Assembly (NCBI RefSeq): GCF_032854445.1
Contig: NC_088304.1
Location: forward strand, 20,535,704-20,599,703
Length of the DNA: 64,000 nt
Direction: 5' to 3'
From: Liolophura sinensis
Lineage: Eukaryota > Mollusca > Polyplacophora > Chitonida > Chitonidae
The notes below the pieces were generated by a model that was given only the letters and a program-made list of their open reading frames with translations, did no database searches and was not told the DNA's origin. Every line of letters starts with the position of its first letter. The first letter of the stretch is position 1. A program made the translations under genes and the position numbers. Shown piece after piece: positions 50,095-62,410 of the stretch.

Positions 50095-51092
50095 CATGTG
50101 TTATGTATGTCTATTTAACGTTTTCATGTACTGTTAGTCTGCGGACCTTTGTGAAAGCATAACAGGCCCTGTTATATATGTACAGCGCGGACCTGGTGGA
50201 AAGCACCTTGTTCAAGGCTTTGTTTATTTCACTGGCTGTTCATTGGCTGTTAATTCTGTGTTTAATAATAGTTGAATCCACCTGGAGCGTATATAAGCCG
50301 TGTTTTCTGTGCAGAGAGGAGGTATTTTTGCTGCATCCACTGGGAGCCAGGAGAGTGTGCGACGCTCTCGTGGAGCTGGTGATGCCAGTTTCATTTGGGA
50401 GGACAGATTTTTATGCCGGCACCGTTTGTGTACCACAGTAGTACTGATGTCTGGTTTATGTGAATTTCTGCGGAAGTCACGTTTATTGGTGTTCGGATCT
50501 TTATTATGATTATACAGTGTTACTGTGTAATTTGTTTAACACGCTGACCTCACCTGACCGACAAGGTCGTCAAGGACTCTAAACTGAAGTTTTCAGTTTT
50601 GCAAAGGACGTTCGTTCTGCCACAAGGTGACATTACTCTACGTCTCTGAACGGCTCGTTTGTGAGCTTCTGCGGGAGCTGTGACTGTTCTAAAGTGGATT
50701 ATACCTCCATGCCTGTATTTACCCTGTGTTGTGCTCTGCGGGTGTGACGTCATTCAAAGGCTTGACTGTTCCAGTTCTGTGTAACCTGTGTACTGTGTTC
50801 GTGTTCGCTAACCTAGCGAAGTACCTGGCTGGGACAATTTGTGACTTGTGTGAATTGTGTGTTTATCCCATGGTCTTTACGTTGGATCTCCTGGAATTCG
50901 TTCCTTGGGATGCAAAGGTGAACTGGAAACTTTTAAAGACCGGTAATACTGATGTGTATGTTTTTTATGTTGTTGTTGTTGAACTGTCTGTAAAACCGTA
51001 CGTCTCATTTTATATATAAAGCCATTGTTTACATTGTAATATTGAGTCACTGAGTCTGTTTTCTGTTGCTGTTTTCAATACCGTAACACATG
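50095..51092 (+). mobile_element. Solo LTR (990 bp) with 4-bp target duplication CATG
   Basis: The element is 50099-51088, starting TGTTATG and ending CGTAACA (TG...CA ends inside a 7-nt inverted repeat with one mismatch). CATG lies on both sides (50095-50098 and 51089-51092). Removing the element and one CATG joins AAGTGTGTTTGCATG to TAAGCAAAGTTTAGC, collinear with the uninterrupted sequence of C2 (57688-57722) and C3 (62684-62715). No second LTR, primer-binding site, polypurine tract or pol-like frame lies in the window, so it is a solo LTR left after LTR-LTR recombination. The plus-strand TATA box fixes its orientation. TGTTA...TAACA ends are common in Ty3/mdg4-type elements, but the superfamily cannot be assigned from the LTR alone. 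Confidence 0.9.
50290..50297 (+). promoter_or_regulatory. TATA box of the LTR promoter
   Basis: TATATAAG about 190 bp into the LTR, in the setting GGAGCGTATATAAGCCGTG, as expected at the U3/R boundary. A TATATAAAGCC stretch at 51013-51023 could serve as a weak polyadenylation signal. Activity is inferred. Confidence 0.65.
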
Positions 51093-52100
51093 TAAGCAAA
51101 GTTTAGCAACAAATCCAGAGACACAATACATTTAATGCCGTCCTTACTGTTGTCTGTAAGTCTCTATCGTTTGATCGCTAATGGTATGCAAATTCATTTC
51201 AGTGCGGCCAACATAATTTAATCAAACCTGATATTATGGCGCCGTTTTTATCCTGCTTGTCACAGCCAATTTACTGTATCTTGTTCTAACGCTCTCTACG
51301 ACCGTCCTAATTCGATACACGTTCTGTAATCTGTTCACCATTCCAATTTATATTCCCAGTGGGATTACGCAAAGCAATATTTAAATGGTCTGCTTACTTA
51401 GCACCATATCTGCTCACTCATACGTGTAATTGTACCGTCAACAACGCTGTCAGTAACACCAAGACATTGGCGTTATATCGCTTGGCCTCCGAAGCAAAAT
51501 GGCCGATATCACAGTAGAAATGCATTTCACTGGTTTTTTCTTTGGAATTTATTTTTGTGCCATTAAATCCTGTGAAAATTCCTGCTCTTTTTCTTTGAAT
51601 TCTTTTTTAGGCAAGGTATTATCATAGTTAGGCCGCAGTTGGAAAAACACAAGGCTGAGGAAATGTGGTAAATCCGCATGACTCGATTGACAAAAACAAT
51701 TGTTTATTGTGTCAATAAGGTGGCTCATGCATTGCCAGTAAATTATGACAAATCTTACTTTATTTGTTAGTTGCAGTTCGACCTCAGCGGGTATTGCGAA
51801 AGCGTTAAAAAAACACGTAGACTTGAATTCTAAGACGATTTTTGCAGATTGATGGTTGACAGCTATTAAGGAAGAACACCTCACACATCCGTCAACAAAA
51901 ATAGCCGTTGCGTTCAGTAATGGCAAGAGTAATTTCTAAAACAATTTTCAACACAAACCATGAAAGAGCAAAGAATGTTAAAAGTATTAGAAATCACAGT
52001 GGATTCATGGAAAGAGAACGGATCAGTAGTTTCCAAAGATGCAGAAAAGACATAAAATGAATTGATTCCAATCATGTTTCATGCTGGAACATATAAAAGT

Positions 52101-52392
52101 GTATGTATGTGAGTGTGCGTGGGGTTTAACGTCTATAACCACAATGAGTCGCTATGTGTGTGTACATGGATTGTGTCTTCCTGTGGCAGGGCGAGTCCAT
52201 ACCGTCAAATTGCTGCCGCCAGTGAAGTATCATGCCGCAGTCACCAGACATGACACCACCCAGTTTCGTTATACTATCAACGGGCCAAGAAGTCATGTTC
52301 CCTTGCTCTGACCTCTCAGTGCTGAGCTCAAAGTGAGGCAGTAGCAAGGACCCTTTTTAAAGTCTGTGGTACAATCCGACCCCGGTTTGATC
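52101..52392 (-). repeat. SINE family S3 in C1
   Basis: GTATGTGAGTGTGCGTGGGG, TTTAACGTC, GTGTCTTCCTGTGGCAGGGC, TGCTGCCGCCAGTGAAGTAT, CAGACATGACACCACCC, GGGCCAAGAAGTCATGTTCC and AGTGCTGAGC. It sits at the same place as the S3 at 58630 in C2, so the insertion is older than the C duplication. Confidence 0.8.
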
Positions 52393-53935
52393 CGTGGCGT
52401 CTACAGCTGTCATTTCAGGCCAGGTTAACCGCTCAAACCATCTGAGCATTAAGTTATCGCCATTTTACCTCTGCATCAGCAGCAGGGGTAAAGCTTCCAG
52501 TAGTTTGTGGTATAAATATCAGCCAATGGGAAAATCCATAACTGTGAATTCCAAAATGATGGCAAAAAAATCTAACTTGCTTGGCCGCTTAACGAACGAT
52601 AGTGCTAGTATAACTGCATGTGCCCGACTCCTTCATGCTGGTATAGCAACTTACTTGTCACAAAAATACTGTAAGCAACAACAAATGTTGTATATCAACG
52701 GTTACGTTGTCGCTTCTCATACAGCGGGTATGCAGGAAAAAAGGAGCCTCATCATTTTAAGCGCACCAGTCGAACGAAGCCTTCCACCTCAAGCGTAATC
52801 CTATCCTACCAACCCAGTACATCCAAAGAGATGAACTCATGAGCCAGTCCTTATCCATTGCAAAATGATTCGTTTTGTTTTGCACAATGCACAAATTTTA
52901 CGCACAATGTAATCCGTGACACTTGCACAAGTACAACTGCAGCGATTTTTCAGGGGAGAATCCTTCTCAAATTACACATTCAACTTGAATTTCTGCAAAG
53001 TTCCGATAACACTCATTAACACTCATGACGAACTTCACTATGCAGAAACTTTCGAAGTTTTAAAAGACTGCTGTCATCCACACCGGCGTGCAACTCCCTA
53101 ACTTTGTAAATTATTAAAGTTACATGTTCACTTGTGAAATAGGTGATTTTTTTGGTGCTTACAAATCTGGACTATACTCTATTTCAAAGTGTACCACATG
53201 ACGCCATTGGTCAGTTACGATCCAGATGAAATTTAGATTTAGACCATATGTTGACAAAGAAATGTATTTTAAAAGCACGGTTACACGTACATGATGTTTT
53301 ACAAATTACATTTTCATCGTTTTACACGACTTTGCGTTAGTCCGTTGTTTTTTTCTGTTTTTTTTTTTTTCTTCACATAAAGTGCGGTTGTAAACCATTG
53401 AAGTACGCTATAATTAGAATGAACTCCCGTGCTCGTAATGGTTTTGTGCAGAGAATGACGCTACAAGATACTACACAAAGCAAGAGAATGCGAGGTACAT
53501 ACCTGGATTTTAGTCCCAAAATAGCTTTTATATGAGATGTATGATAAACAGATTGTCACTACACTGTGCTAATCTGCATCGTTCTGCTGATAAGTTCTGT
53601 TGTGTTTTCTCCGATGAAGATTATTTTCGTTTTCTGCAGCTGTATTCCCTTTTGATTCAACAGATAAATATGGCGGTACATCTATATTGTTCCAAATGAA
53701 CAAATCAGTGTAAAATAGACCAGTCACAGCAAAACAAACAAAAATTACTGATAATTAAGTTCTAAAGGTAAACAATGGTGTTTTGCATCCCATATAATAA
53801 CACATTCAACTTAGAGGCTGCCTATTGTGGTCCACGATTTATGAGCACCGTACGACGTTTATCTCCCTGCTCCAGCACACCTAGCATCACACATGTACCA
53901 ATTAGGACACAGTAAATTAGGACAATAAAACAGAG
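52393..53935. other. C1-only interval with short frames
   Basis: Mostly absent from C2, where S3 is followed after about 330 bp by the next shared segment; only about 53570-53650 (AAGTTCTGTTGTGTTTTCTC) matches 59222-59290. Frames at 52394-52798 (134 codons) and 52916-53101 (61 codons) have mixed composition but no recognisable domain. It is either an insertion in C1 or deletions in C2 and C3. Confidence 0.45.
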
Positions 53936-54667
53936 ATTTGGGGATTTTATGTGTACATTTACCAAAGGCAATGATAATCTCGTTTTACTTTGAGGCGATT
54001 AAGACTCTTTAAGTAATCTTGGCTATTAATTTAAGAGACTGGAAGAGATATGTATGCAACAAAACCTCACAAAGTTGAACTTGAACAAAGAACAGTGAAC
54101 TGAATACGGCATACTGGAGGGATTAGCCCAACCATAAATTAGAACATTAGGTAAAAACGATATCGTGTTAAGATATTTATGGCGCAAAGTCGTCCGATAA
54201 TGTTTGTGCTGTTAAACAAAGACTGAAAAAAAATCCTCTCAATACAACGTTAGAGCACAAGTTAGCTGAAATGTCTCATGAGATAAGATTAACCAATATC
54301 AGTCTTCTTAATAATTGATAACTGCAGCAGTTTTCTTGGGATTCACAGATTACCTCTCCAAGCGAGATTACTTCGATTTTCTGTTGCTAGGCTGGAAACA
54401 AAATTGTCAACAAAATTATTTCAGTCTTCCGGTAATTTTACAGTTAAAATTTAATTTCAAACTACACTTTTGTGGGTAAAGAGCAGATACTGTTTTCAGA
54501 CTTTGACCGGGACACTAAAAATACAACCTACACAGTTTAACTTACATACAATACGTGTTTGTAAACCAAATATATAACGGAATAAGGGTATTATTTGGAA
54601 TGGTAACCTGACATCCTCTATCAAATATGCCACTGTTGTTCCTGTAATTTTATTATAACCCGGGCTG

Positions 54668-55009
54668 ATGGGAGTAGGTGATAAGTGTATTGCTGAGCAA
54701 AGCCTTACAAAAAGTATCCAGGTCAGAGCCATGGCACTGTGGCGTTCCCTCTTACAGAGTTATGTTGCTTATTGCAGTATTCCAAGCCTAGTCTATCACG
54801 AAATGTCACAAACTGGTGACAGACGTGCGTGCGAGCTATGTCAGGGGTGGATCGAACAGAAGATATCACTTAAGCAAAAAGGGTTTGGAAATCCTGACGG
54901 CTTTAGAGACATCCCGAAAATTTACACCATTAGAGACGTGGTTATTCCTTTGCATGCATACTGGTTCAGGCGCACCTTGAATACCCATCTCAAATATCCA
55001 GTGTTTTAA
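54668..55009 (+). other. Repeated short frame in C1 (possible exon, unproven)
   Basis: A 113-codon frame containing SLVYHEMSQTGD, ACELCQGWIEQKISLKQKG and IYTIRDVVIP. The homologous C2 frame (60029-60376) keeps the reading frame through this central part, about 70 codons, with no indel. By eye about 3 of 14-16 differences there are synonymous, close to neutral expectation, so selection is not shown. A pyrimidine-rich ...TTGCAG before ATTCCAAGCC could be a splice acceptor; C3 has a 1-nt deletion just upstream of that AG, where an intron would tolerate it. I recognise no protein family. Confidence 0.25.
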
Positions 55010-55484
55010 CACATTTTAGGCAAATGAAATGTACAAAAAGAATATACGTTGAAATTTCACAAGGTCTACAGGACATAAAAACGGTTTAAACGACATGTTA
55101 GTTAGAGGGGCATGGGTTGTAAGGATGTGTCCTGCAAAGCTAAAGTTACACAATCATAATTGAAATTTCATAATCTAGAATGGTCGTGTGTGCCTGTTAT
55201 TTTCTACACTATGACAGCTAAGCCTGTTGCATATTGATGCATTTCCCGCCAATGGTGTTTGTGGGAACACGTCTTCCATTAGCGCAATTATCACCCCCAG
55301 ATTAGTAGTTTTTCAGATGTGTGGCGATTGCCACTCACAAACAAGAACAGCTTATTCTCGAAGGATCAGCGAGGCCACATACAGGTGTTGTGCCAACAAT
55401 ATGCTTTTCATATTACGCCTCAATGACGGCAATGCTGTTCAGTATACTTTTAGTCTCTATGTATTACCGGGGATAGACTTATTG

Positions 55485-55740
55485 ATTTTATTTATTTCAT
55501 TGTTTCATTTACCGGCATACTCATGAAGATTTCAAACACAGGATGGTGCTTAGTTTTGTTTCTCAAGGGCATCAGTGCAGAGAGTAAACCACAGGTATTC
55601 GGCAAGTTACTGGCATAATTTTCCATTTCTGACGCACAGATCTGCCCTCAGTAGTGGTGGAAGAAGATAGGTTGGCCTTGGCGAATCAAAACGAATAAGC
55701 GGTCACACGAGCTACTTCACTTACTGTCACATAATCTCCG
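55485..55740 (-). repeat. Old S1-like SINE in C1
   Basis: TTTATTTATTTCATTG at the 3' end and the GTATTCGGCAAGTTACTGGC segment, a decayed form of S1's CATCCGCAGGTTGCTGGC. The C2 partner lies at 60783-61025, so the insertion predates the duplication. Heavily decayed. Confidence 0.5.
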
Positions 55741-58629
55741 CACACAGTGATCGCCGGCAAATCCTCAAGTGACCCATGCTAGGAATGAACCCGCCCTTCC
55801 TCTGTCCTAGCGCTTAGAAGAGAAACATTTTATCCAGTCGGCCAGGTCGCCTTCCAAACTGTGGACAAATCAACCGATCACTCATACGCTTTTTAGGCGG
55901 TGTTGACATTTTGATTTTTTGTACTAAATCTTTTAGTACACTCAAATTTCACTTATCACGAATCGAATTTTCTTTCTACGGGGGATAGGCATTGTAATGA
56001 CTTATGTGAAAGACATCTCCGTCGATTGCTGTTTAGCGGTGTCATCAAGAACATATCTCTCATCCAGAAGTATAATCAATGTCATGTAGATGGAGGAAAT
56101 CGGTGCGACCAAGAGTAAGTCAACGGCCTTGTTACAAATAATAGGCCGATCTGTCATATTAGTGACGCGCAGATTTTCACCCACAGATCGAGCTAAGTGT
56201 GTATGTTATATTGGAGAAAGCAAGGTAATCTCGGCCAGACACACCTTTTCAAGCGAAGTCACCAAGGCACCAATACTGGTAAAGGTTCAGGAAACTTTGA
56301 AGAACATTTGCGCTTTTCTATGTGGTTTTTGAATTTTGGTAAATGAATGAAGGGTGGCTTTCACTTCTGTGCGTAGCACAATCCATTCAGATGGATTGTC
56401 AGGCACCATCTGAGGTCAACGTGCCCGGAATACTGTCGTGCGCTTCAACAGAGCTGCCCATCGTGACGTTAGCGACGGAACATATATTAAGCTAAACACG
56501 GAAACATACTTATTAGGAGATTGAACGGGCTACTTGGAAATTTGCAAGGCGCTTTGATCAACACCAGACAGGATGTTCGCTGTAATGAGCAATTAGCACC
56601 GCATTTCTAAGAAGGCACATCCTATCAGCTTTAATGGATTACTTACCTTGTTTTAAGACTCATTGTGTACTTATTTCTTTATTGATATTTTGTAATTTAC
56701 CATATTTGACATTTTTTGACCTTGCGAACCACTTTAAGGCCTTACGTGTCGAAAATAACACGTTGTTTCTTAAATATTTTTAAAAATTGCTATTGAATGA
56801 CAACTCTTTGTGAACCTATATGCCACAGCCGTTTATACCCTCATTGATTTAGGCTGCGATACACACAGAAACTATTTTAAACCTATTTATTATCAAACAA
56901 GGCCAATTTAATAGGCGTGGGTGACAGATCTGGCGCTCGATCTTGTCATATTGCAGCTTGGCAATGATCTGGCCATCAGATCAGCTAAAAAGTCTGCGAT
57001 TTGTCGATCTGTTGGGCTCCAGTGTTTAATGGACAGATAGATTGGCTCAACTGTATCCGGATACTGTTGACGGGTACCTTTCTACCACCAGGCCATTAAA
57101 GAATTTCATCCAAATGTATATTGTATTTACGAAACAAGGCATGTCATAGGGTTACTCAGCATTTGGACTTTTTCAAAAGTGAAACCAGAGACGAGTCAGG
57201 GTAACTATGGGCAGCAGGTAGTTGTAGACCTTGTTTGCTGGCCTAATAATTCTCTGTTGTGTGATGCCCTTAATTTTTACGTCTATGGCGGCAAGCTTTA
57301 CTCTTTACTGCTAACAAGCTCAGACCCTCGTAAAGCCTTAAATTTAAAGCCATTTTTAATGCCTAACATATACACGTGAAAGGTTGTTTTACTCTGACAT
57401 GTTAAAACAGACTACATGTAGCACAAAAGTGTTTAAAGTGGAGTAAATTTTAGCCTGATGCCGATCTTCAATCGAAGGAATTGAATTTATCATTGGTGTA
57501 TTGTATTAAAAGCTGATGCTAAACATCTCTGGTTAAAACCAAAATAATCATTTTCTCCTCTCTATATATGCAAGTATCTTGCATTCCTGATGAAAGCATG
57601 GTTTTGCCCAACGTTGCTAATGTCAAACCACTGTTCAACTGCCACAGCTCCGGTGAAGCCACTGTTAAATACACGGCCATGGTAGTGCAAGTGTCTTTCC
57701 ATTTAGGTAAAGTCTAGCAACAATCCCAAAGGCGCAGTTCAGCCAATGCCATGGTAACTGTCGTCTATAAGCCTCTATCGTTTGACCGCTAATGGTATGC
57801 GAATTCATTTTTAGTATAGCTATAATAATTAACTAAAGCTTTATATTATGGTGGCGTATTTATTGTGCTTGTCATAACTAATTTACTCTGTCTTGCTCTA
57901 AACTTCTCCACGATCGCTCTAATTCGATACACGTTATCTCTAAGTTTATGTAATGCGTTCATGCCTCCGAATTTACATTCCCGGTGAGATTTCGCAAAGC
58001 AATGTTTAAATGTTTTGCTTACGTAGCACCATATTAGCTCACTGAAACGCGTAATTGTACCGTTAATAACGCTGTCAATTACGCCAAGATATTGACATTA
58101 TTTATCCTGTGTATGGGTAGATAAGTAACAAATGGCGCTAGAAAGGCATTGGGATTTGTTTTTGGTTTTTTTGGCATTAAATGCACAGAAAATGTCCTGC
58201 TCTTTTCTATTGTACTCTTTTCTTAGGCAAGCTATTATAAAAGTTTTGGCCACAAACAGACAAAAAAAACAAGGCCTAAGGCAGTGTTGTAAATCCTCAC
58301 TGTTCGCTTGACAAAAACAATTGTTTATCGTGCAAATGAATTGGTTCTTGCATTGCCAAATACTAACAAATCTTACCTTATTTGTTTAGGAAGAACACCC
58401 CATGCAGCCTTTAACTAAAATGGGCGTTTTGATTAGTAATGGCAAAGTAATTTCTCAAACAACTTTCAACACAAACCAAGAAAGAGCAAAGAAGGTTAAA
58501 ATTGTTAGAAGTTAGGGAGCGTTCATGGAAAGAGAACGGATCAGTAGGTTTCAAAGATGCAGAAAAGACGCATTGATTGTTCTAGGCGAATGCATTGAAT
58601 CCAATTGTGCCTTATGCTAGCACATGTAT

Positions 58630-58950
58630 ATACGTATGCATGTGAGTGTACTTGGGATTTAACGTCGTACTTAACAGTTTTCCAGTGATATAACCACCAG
58701 GAGTCAATAGGTGTGTGTACATATATTGTGTCTTCTTGTGGCAGGGTGAGACCATGCCGCCTTACTGCTGCCGCCACTGAAGCATCATGCCGAAGACAAC
58801 AGACATGACACCCCACCCATTCATATTGTACTGACAACGGGACAACCAGTCATGTTTTCTTGCTCTACCATATCAGTGTTGAGTGCCAAGCGAGGAAATA
58901 ACACGTACCACTTTTAAAGTCCTTGGTATGACGGGTCCAGGGTTTGATCA
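58630..58950 (-). repeat. SINE family S3 in C2
   Basis: ATGTGAGTGTACTTGGGATT tail, GTCAATAGGTGTGTGTACAT, GTGTCTTCTTGTGGCAGGG, TGCTGCCGCCACTGAAGCAT, GACATGACACCCCACCC, GTGCCAAGCGAGGAAATAAC. The partner of 52101-52392. Confidence 0.8.
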
Positions 58951-60028
58951 CGTGATCTGTCGTCTTCGTGTATCTAAGTTGTGGATAATCATATCATACA
59001 CTTGTACCTTACTTGTGAACTGATTGTAACTGTTCATGTATTCAGCGTGGCGATCTAATCCAACACGACCAATACACCGCCCTTTGTTGTTCTCTGTTAA
59101 TCGGAATTAGACAATTTTGAAACAGAATGGCTGGACACTTTGGCCATATTTACGTCCTGAAACGCTGGACACTTCGTCTGTGCATTTAATACTGTTCAGT
59201 ATAACAAAAATCTAGCTGAGATAAGTTCTGTTGTGTTTTGTCTGATAAAGATAACTTTTATTTCTACAGCTGTATTCTCTTTTATTGTCTTAGGGACTTT
59301 ATGTGTACATTTACCAAAGGGAATGATAATCTCGTTTTATGTTGAGGCGGTTAACACTCTTTATGTAATCTTTACTATTAGTTTGGGCGATTAGAAGAGA
59401 TATGAATCAAATCCAAACAAAGTCGAATTTCAAAAGAACATGAAATTGAATACGGCATCCTGGATAGATCAGCCGAACCATAAATTATGAGGTTAGCTGA
59501 AACGATATTTGTTAAAATATTTATTGCGCGAAGTCGCCTAAAAATGTCAGTGCTGTTAAACAAAGACTGAAAAAATCATCTGCATGCAGTCTCAAGGCAC
59601 AAGTTAGCTTAACTGTCTCATGAGATACGATTTACAAATATCAGTCTTCTTAATAATTGATAACTGCCGCAGTTTTCTTGGGATTTACAGGTTACTTCTC
59701 CAGGCAAGATTACTTCGATTGGAAAGAAAATTATTAAAGCCATTCTTTCACTCTTACGTTATATTTACAGGTTAAAATTTAATTTGGAACTGCACTTTTG
59801 TGGCTACAGAGAAGATATTAAACACAATGTACACAGTCTAACTTACACACATGTTTGTAAACCAGATCTATAACGGAATAAGAGTGTTATTTGGAATGCT
59901 AATCTGACACCCACTCTCAAATATACCACTGCTGTTCCAGTAATTTCATTACAATCCGGGCTGATGGGAGTAGGTGATAGTGAATTGCTCGCTAAAGCCT
60001 TATAAAAATACCTTCAGAGACATGGTAC

Positions 60029-60376
60029 TTGTGGCGTCGTCTCCTACAGATTAATGTTGCTTTTCGCAGTGTTCCAAGCCTAGTCTATCACGAAATGTCA
60101 CAAACTGGTGACAGACATGCGTGCGAGGTATGTCAGGCGTGGATCGAACAGAAGATATCACTTAAGCAAAAAGGGTCTGGAAATCCTACCGGTTTTGGAG
60201 ACATACCGAGCATTTACACCATTAGAGACGTGGTTATCCCTTTGGATGCAGACTGGTTCAGGCTCAGCCTTGAAGAAAAACCTGGATGCTTTGTTGATGC
60301 GCCTTATTTTCCCAGAGAAGTTGTTATCCGTTGCACATATACTTTATATAATTCTTCTACGTGTTGTATGTGTTGA
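60029..60376 (+). other. Repeated short frame in C2 (possible exon, unproven)
   Basis: A 115-codon frame and the partner of 54668-55009. It shares SLVYHEMSQTGDRHACE, WIEQKISLKQKG, GNPTGF and IYTIRDVVIPLDADWF. After about residue 82 the two frames diverge completely, C2 ending in a cysteine-rich run and C1 stopping soon, as expected if the true exon ended near the shared TGGTTCAGG or if the shared frame has no function. Confidence 0.25.
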
Positions 60377-60782
60377 GATGTGCATGTTGTAAAATCAGAT
60401 AACCATCTCAAATATGCAGTATGAAATTTAGAATTGTCGTGTAAGTGCAGATTTTCCCGGAATGTCTGGAAAATCCTGGAATGTCTACAATAGACTGGAG
60501 ACATCCTGGAAAGCTGCTATTTTTTTCACTATCACACCTAAGTCTCTTGATTTTGGTGCCAATGATATTTGTGCGAACACGTCTTCCATTAGTACAATTA
60601 TCACCCTCAGATTAGTAGTTTTTCAGATGTGTGGCGATTGCCACTCACAAACAAGAACAGCTAATTTTTAAAGGATGGGCGAGGCCACATACAGGTGTTT
60701 GATAAAGGGATGCTTTTCATATTACGCCTCATTGACGGCGATGCTGTTCACTGTACTTTTAGTCTCTATGTATCACCGGGAA

Positions 60783-61025
60783 TAGACTTGGTGATTTATT
60801 TATTTCATTGGTATTTACCGGCATCCTCATGAAGATTTTAAAAATAGGATGGCGCTCAGGTTTGTGTATCAAGAGCACCAGTGCACAGAGTAACCCACAG
60901 ATATTTGGCAAGTTACTGGCACTTCTCTGTAGTACATATATGTCCTCCGCACTGGTGTCAGAAGATAAGTTGGATTTTGCGAATTTAAACGACGAAACGG
61001 TAACACGAGCTCCTTTACTTCCAGC
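60783..61025 (-). repeat. Old S1-like SINE in C2
   Basis: TTTATTTATTTCATTGGTAT followed by decayed S1 body (ATATTTGGCAAGTTACTGGC). The partner of 55485-55740. Confidence 0.5.
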
Positions 61026-62410
61026 CACATAGGTCCCGCACACAGTGAACGCCGGCAAATCCTCAAACACCAGATCCCATCCCAGGAATGAACCTCTATT
61101 CTAAGGCTAAGAAGACAAACATTTTACCCACTTGCCAAGCTCACCTTCCCAAAATGTGGATAAATCCAAATATTCTGATCCCACATGGGTTTTTCCGTGG
61201 GTCTGTGACATTTCGATTTTTTGTACAAAATCTTTAAATCTACGGCCCATTCTCCGTCACACTGAAATTTTACTTATTCACTACCTTTCGTCAAATTGCA
61301 TTTTCTCTCGGGGGGGTGGGGGGGATAGGCATAAAAATGACTTATGTAAAAGGCTTCTCCATCGATTGCTGTTTTGCGGTATACTCATCGACATATCTCT
61401 GATCCTATAGTATAATCAGTGTCATGTAGATGAAGGAAATCGGTGCGCCCGGGGGTAAGACAACGGCCTTGTTACAGATTACATGACGATTTGTTTCATC
61501 AGTGACGGGCAGGTTTTCACCCACAGAGAGAGCTCAGTGTGTGTGTCATATTGGAGAAAGGAAGGCAATCTCGACCAGATTAACGGATTTTCCACCTTGC
61601 TTCGGGACTCATTGTATATTTATTTCTTTATTGATATTTTGTACGTTACGATATTTGAGATTTATTGACCTTCTAAACCACTTTAAGGCCTTACCTGTCG
61701 AAAATAACCCGTTGTTTCTTAATTTGTTTAAGAATTGCAGTTGAATGACAAATTTTTGTGAATCTATATGCCACAGCCGTGTATACCCTCATTGGTTTAA
61801 GCTGCAATAAACACAAACATTATTTAAGAATTATTTACTATTAAACAAGGCAAATTTGATAGGTGTGGGAGACAGATATGGCGCTCGATCTAATCACATT
61901 TCAGATTGGCTATGATTTGGCTATCAGATCAGCTAAAAAGTGTACGATTTGTTGGTCTGCTGGGCTCCAGTGTTTCATGGACAGATAGACTGGCTGCATT
62001 ACGGCACCCGGATACTGTTGACGGGTACCTTTCTACCACCATTCTCTCCAAGTTCAATTTTGTTGCCATGTGGCCAGACCAACAAAGAATTTGAGGCAAA
62101 TGTATATTACATTTAAGAAACAAGGAGTGTCATTGTGTTACCAGCATTTGGTCTTTTTCAAAAGTGACACTAGAGGCGTGTCAGGGTAACTATAGCGAGT
62201 CAGGGTAACTATAGCCAACAGGCAGGTGTAGGTGTTATTTGAAAGCCTATGCCCGTTATGCTTCAGTGTTATGCCCACAATATTTACGTGTATTTTGGCA
62301 GGTTTTACTGGTTACTGCTACCTAGTACAGACCCCCATAAAGCCTTATATTTAAAGTCATTTTCACATAAGCAGTCAAAAGTTTTTTTTTTGTCCTTGTT
62401 ACAATAGTTT

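Larger units (their letters stand above)
49840..57410 (+). repeat. C-array unit C1
   Basis: The first of three head-to-tail C units, starting at TCTACATGTGGGGCATTAAG, which matches the unit joints near 57410 and 62410. It contains a 990-bp solo LTR (50099-51088), the TTAAATGGTCTGCTTACTTAG segment, S3 at 52101, about 1.5 kb (52400-53930) largely missing from C2, then 53940-57400, which follows 59285-62400 of C2. Without the LTR and its extra target copy the unit is about 6.6 kb. Confidence 0.85.
57411..62410 (+). repeat. C-array unit C2
   Basis: This unit shows the uninterrupted LTR target (57688-57722). Segments run in the same order as C1: the AAAGTGGAGTAAATTTTAGC start, CTCTAATTCGATACACGTTA, the TTTAGGCAAGC segment, S3 at 58630, the 59285-59720 segment with CTTCTTAATAATTGATAACTG, the 60029-60376 frame, an old S1-like SINE and the AACTATAGC...GACCCCCATAAAGCC end. 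The tandem order shows these are duplicated genomic units rather than independent insertions. Confidence 0.85.

Noticed and set aside
50178-51019. Frames of 87 and 97 codons inside the LTR
   Set aside because: They lie within a solo LTR and show no gag, pol or env features.
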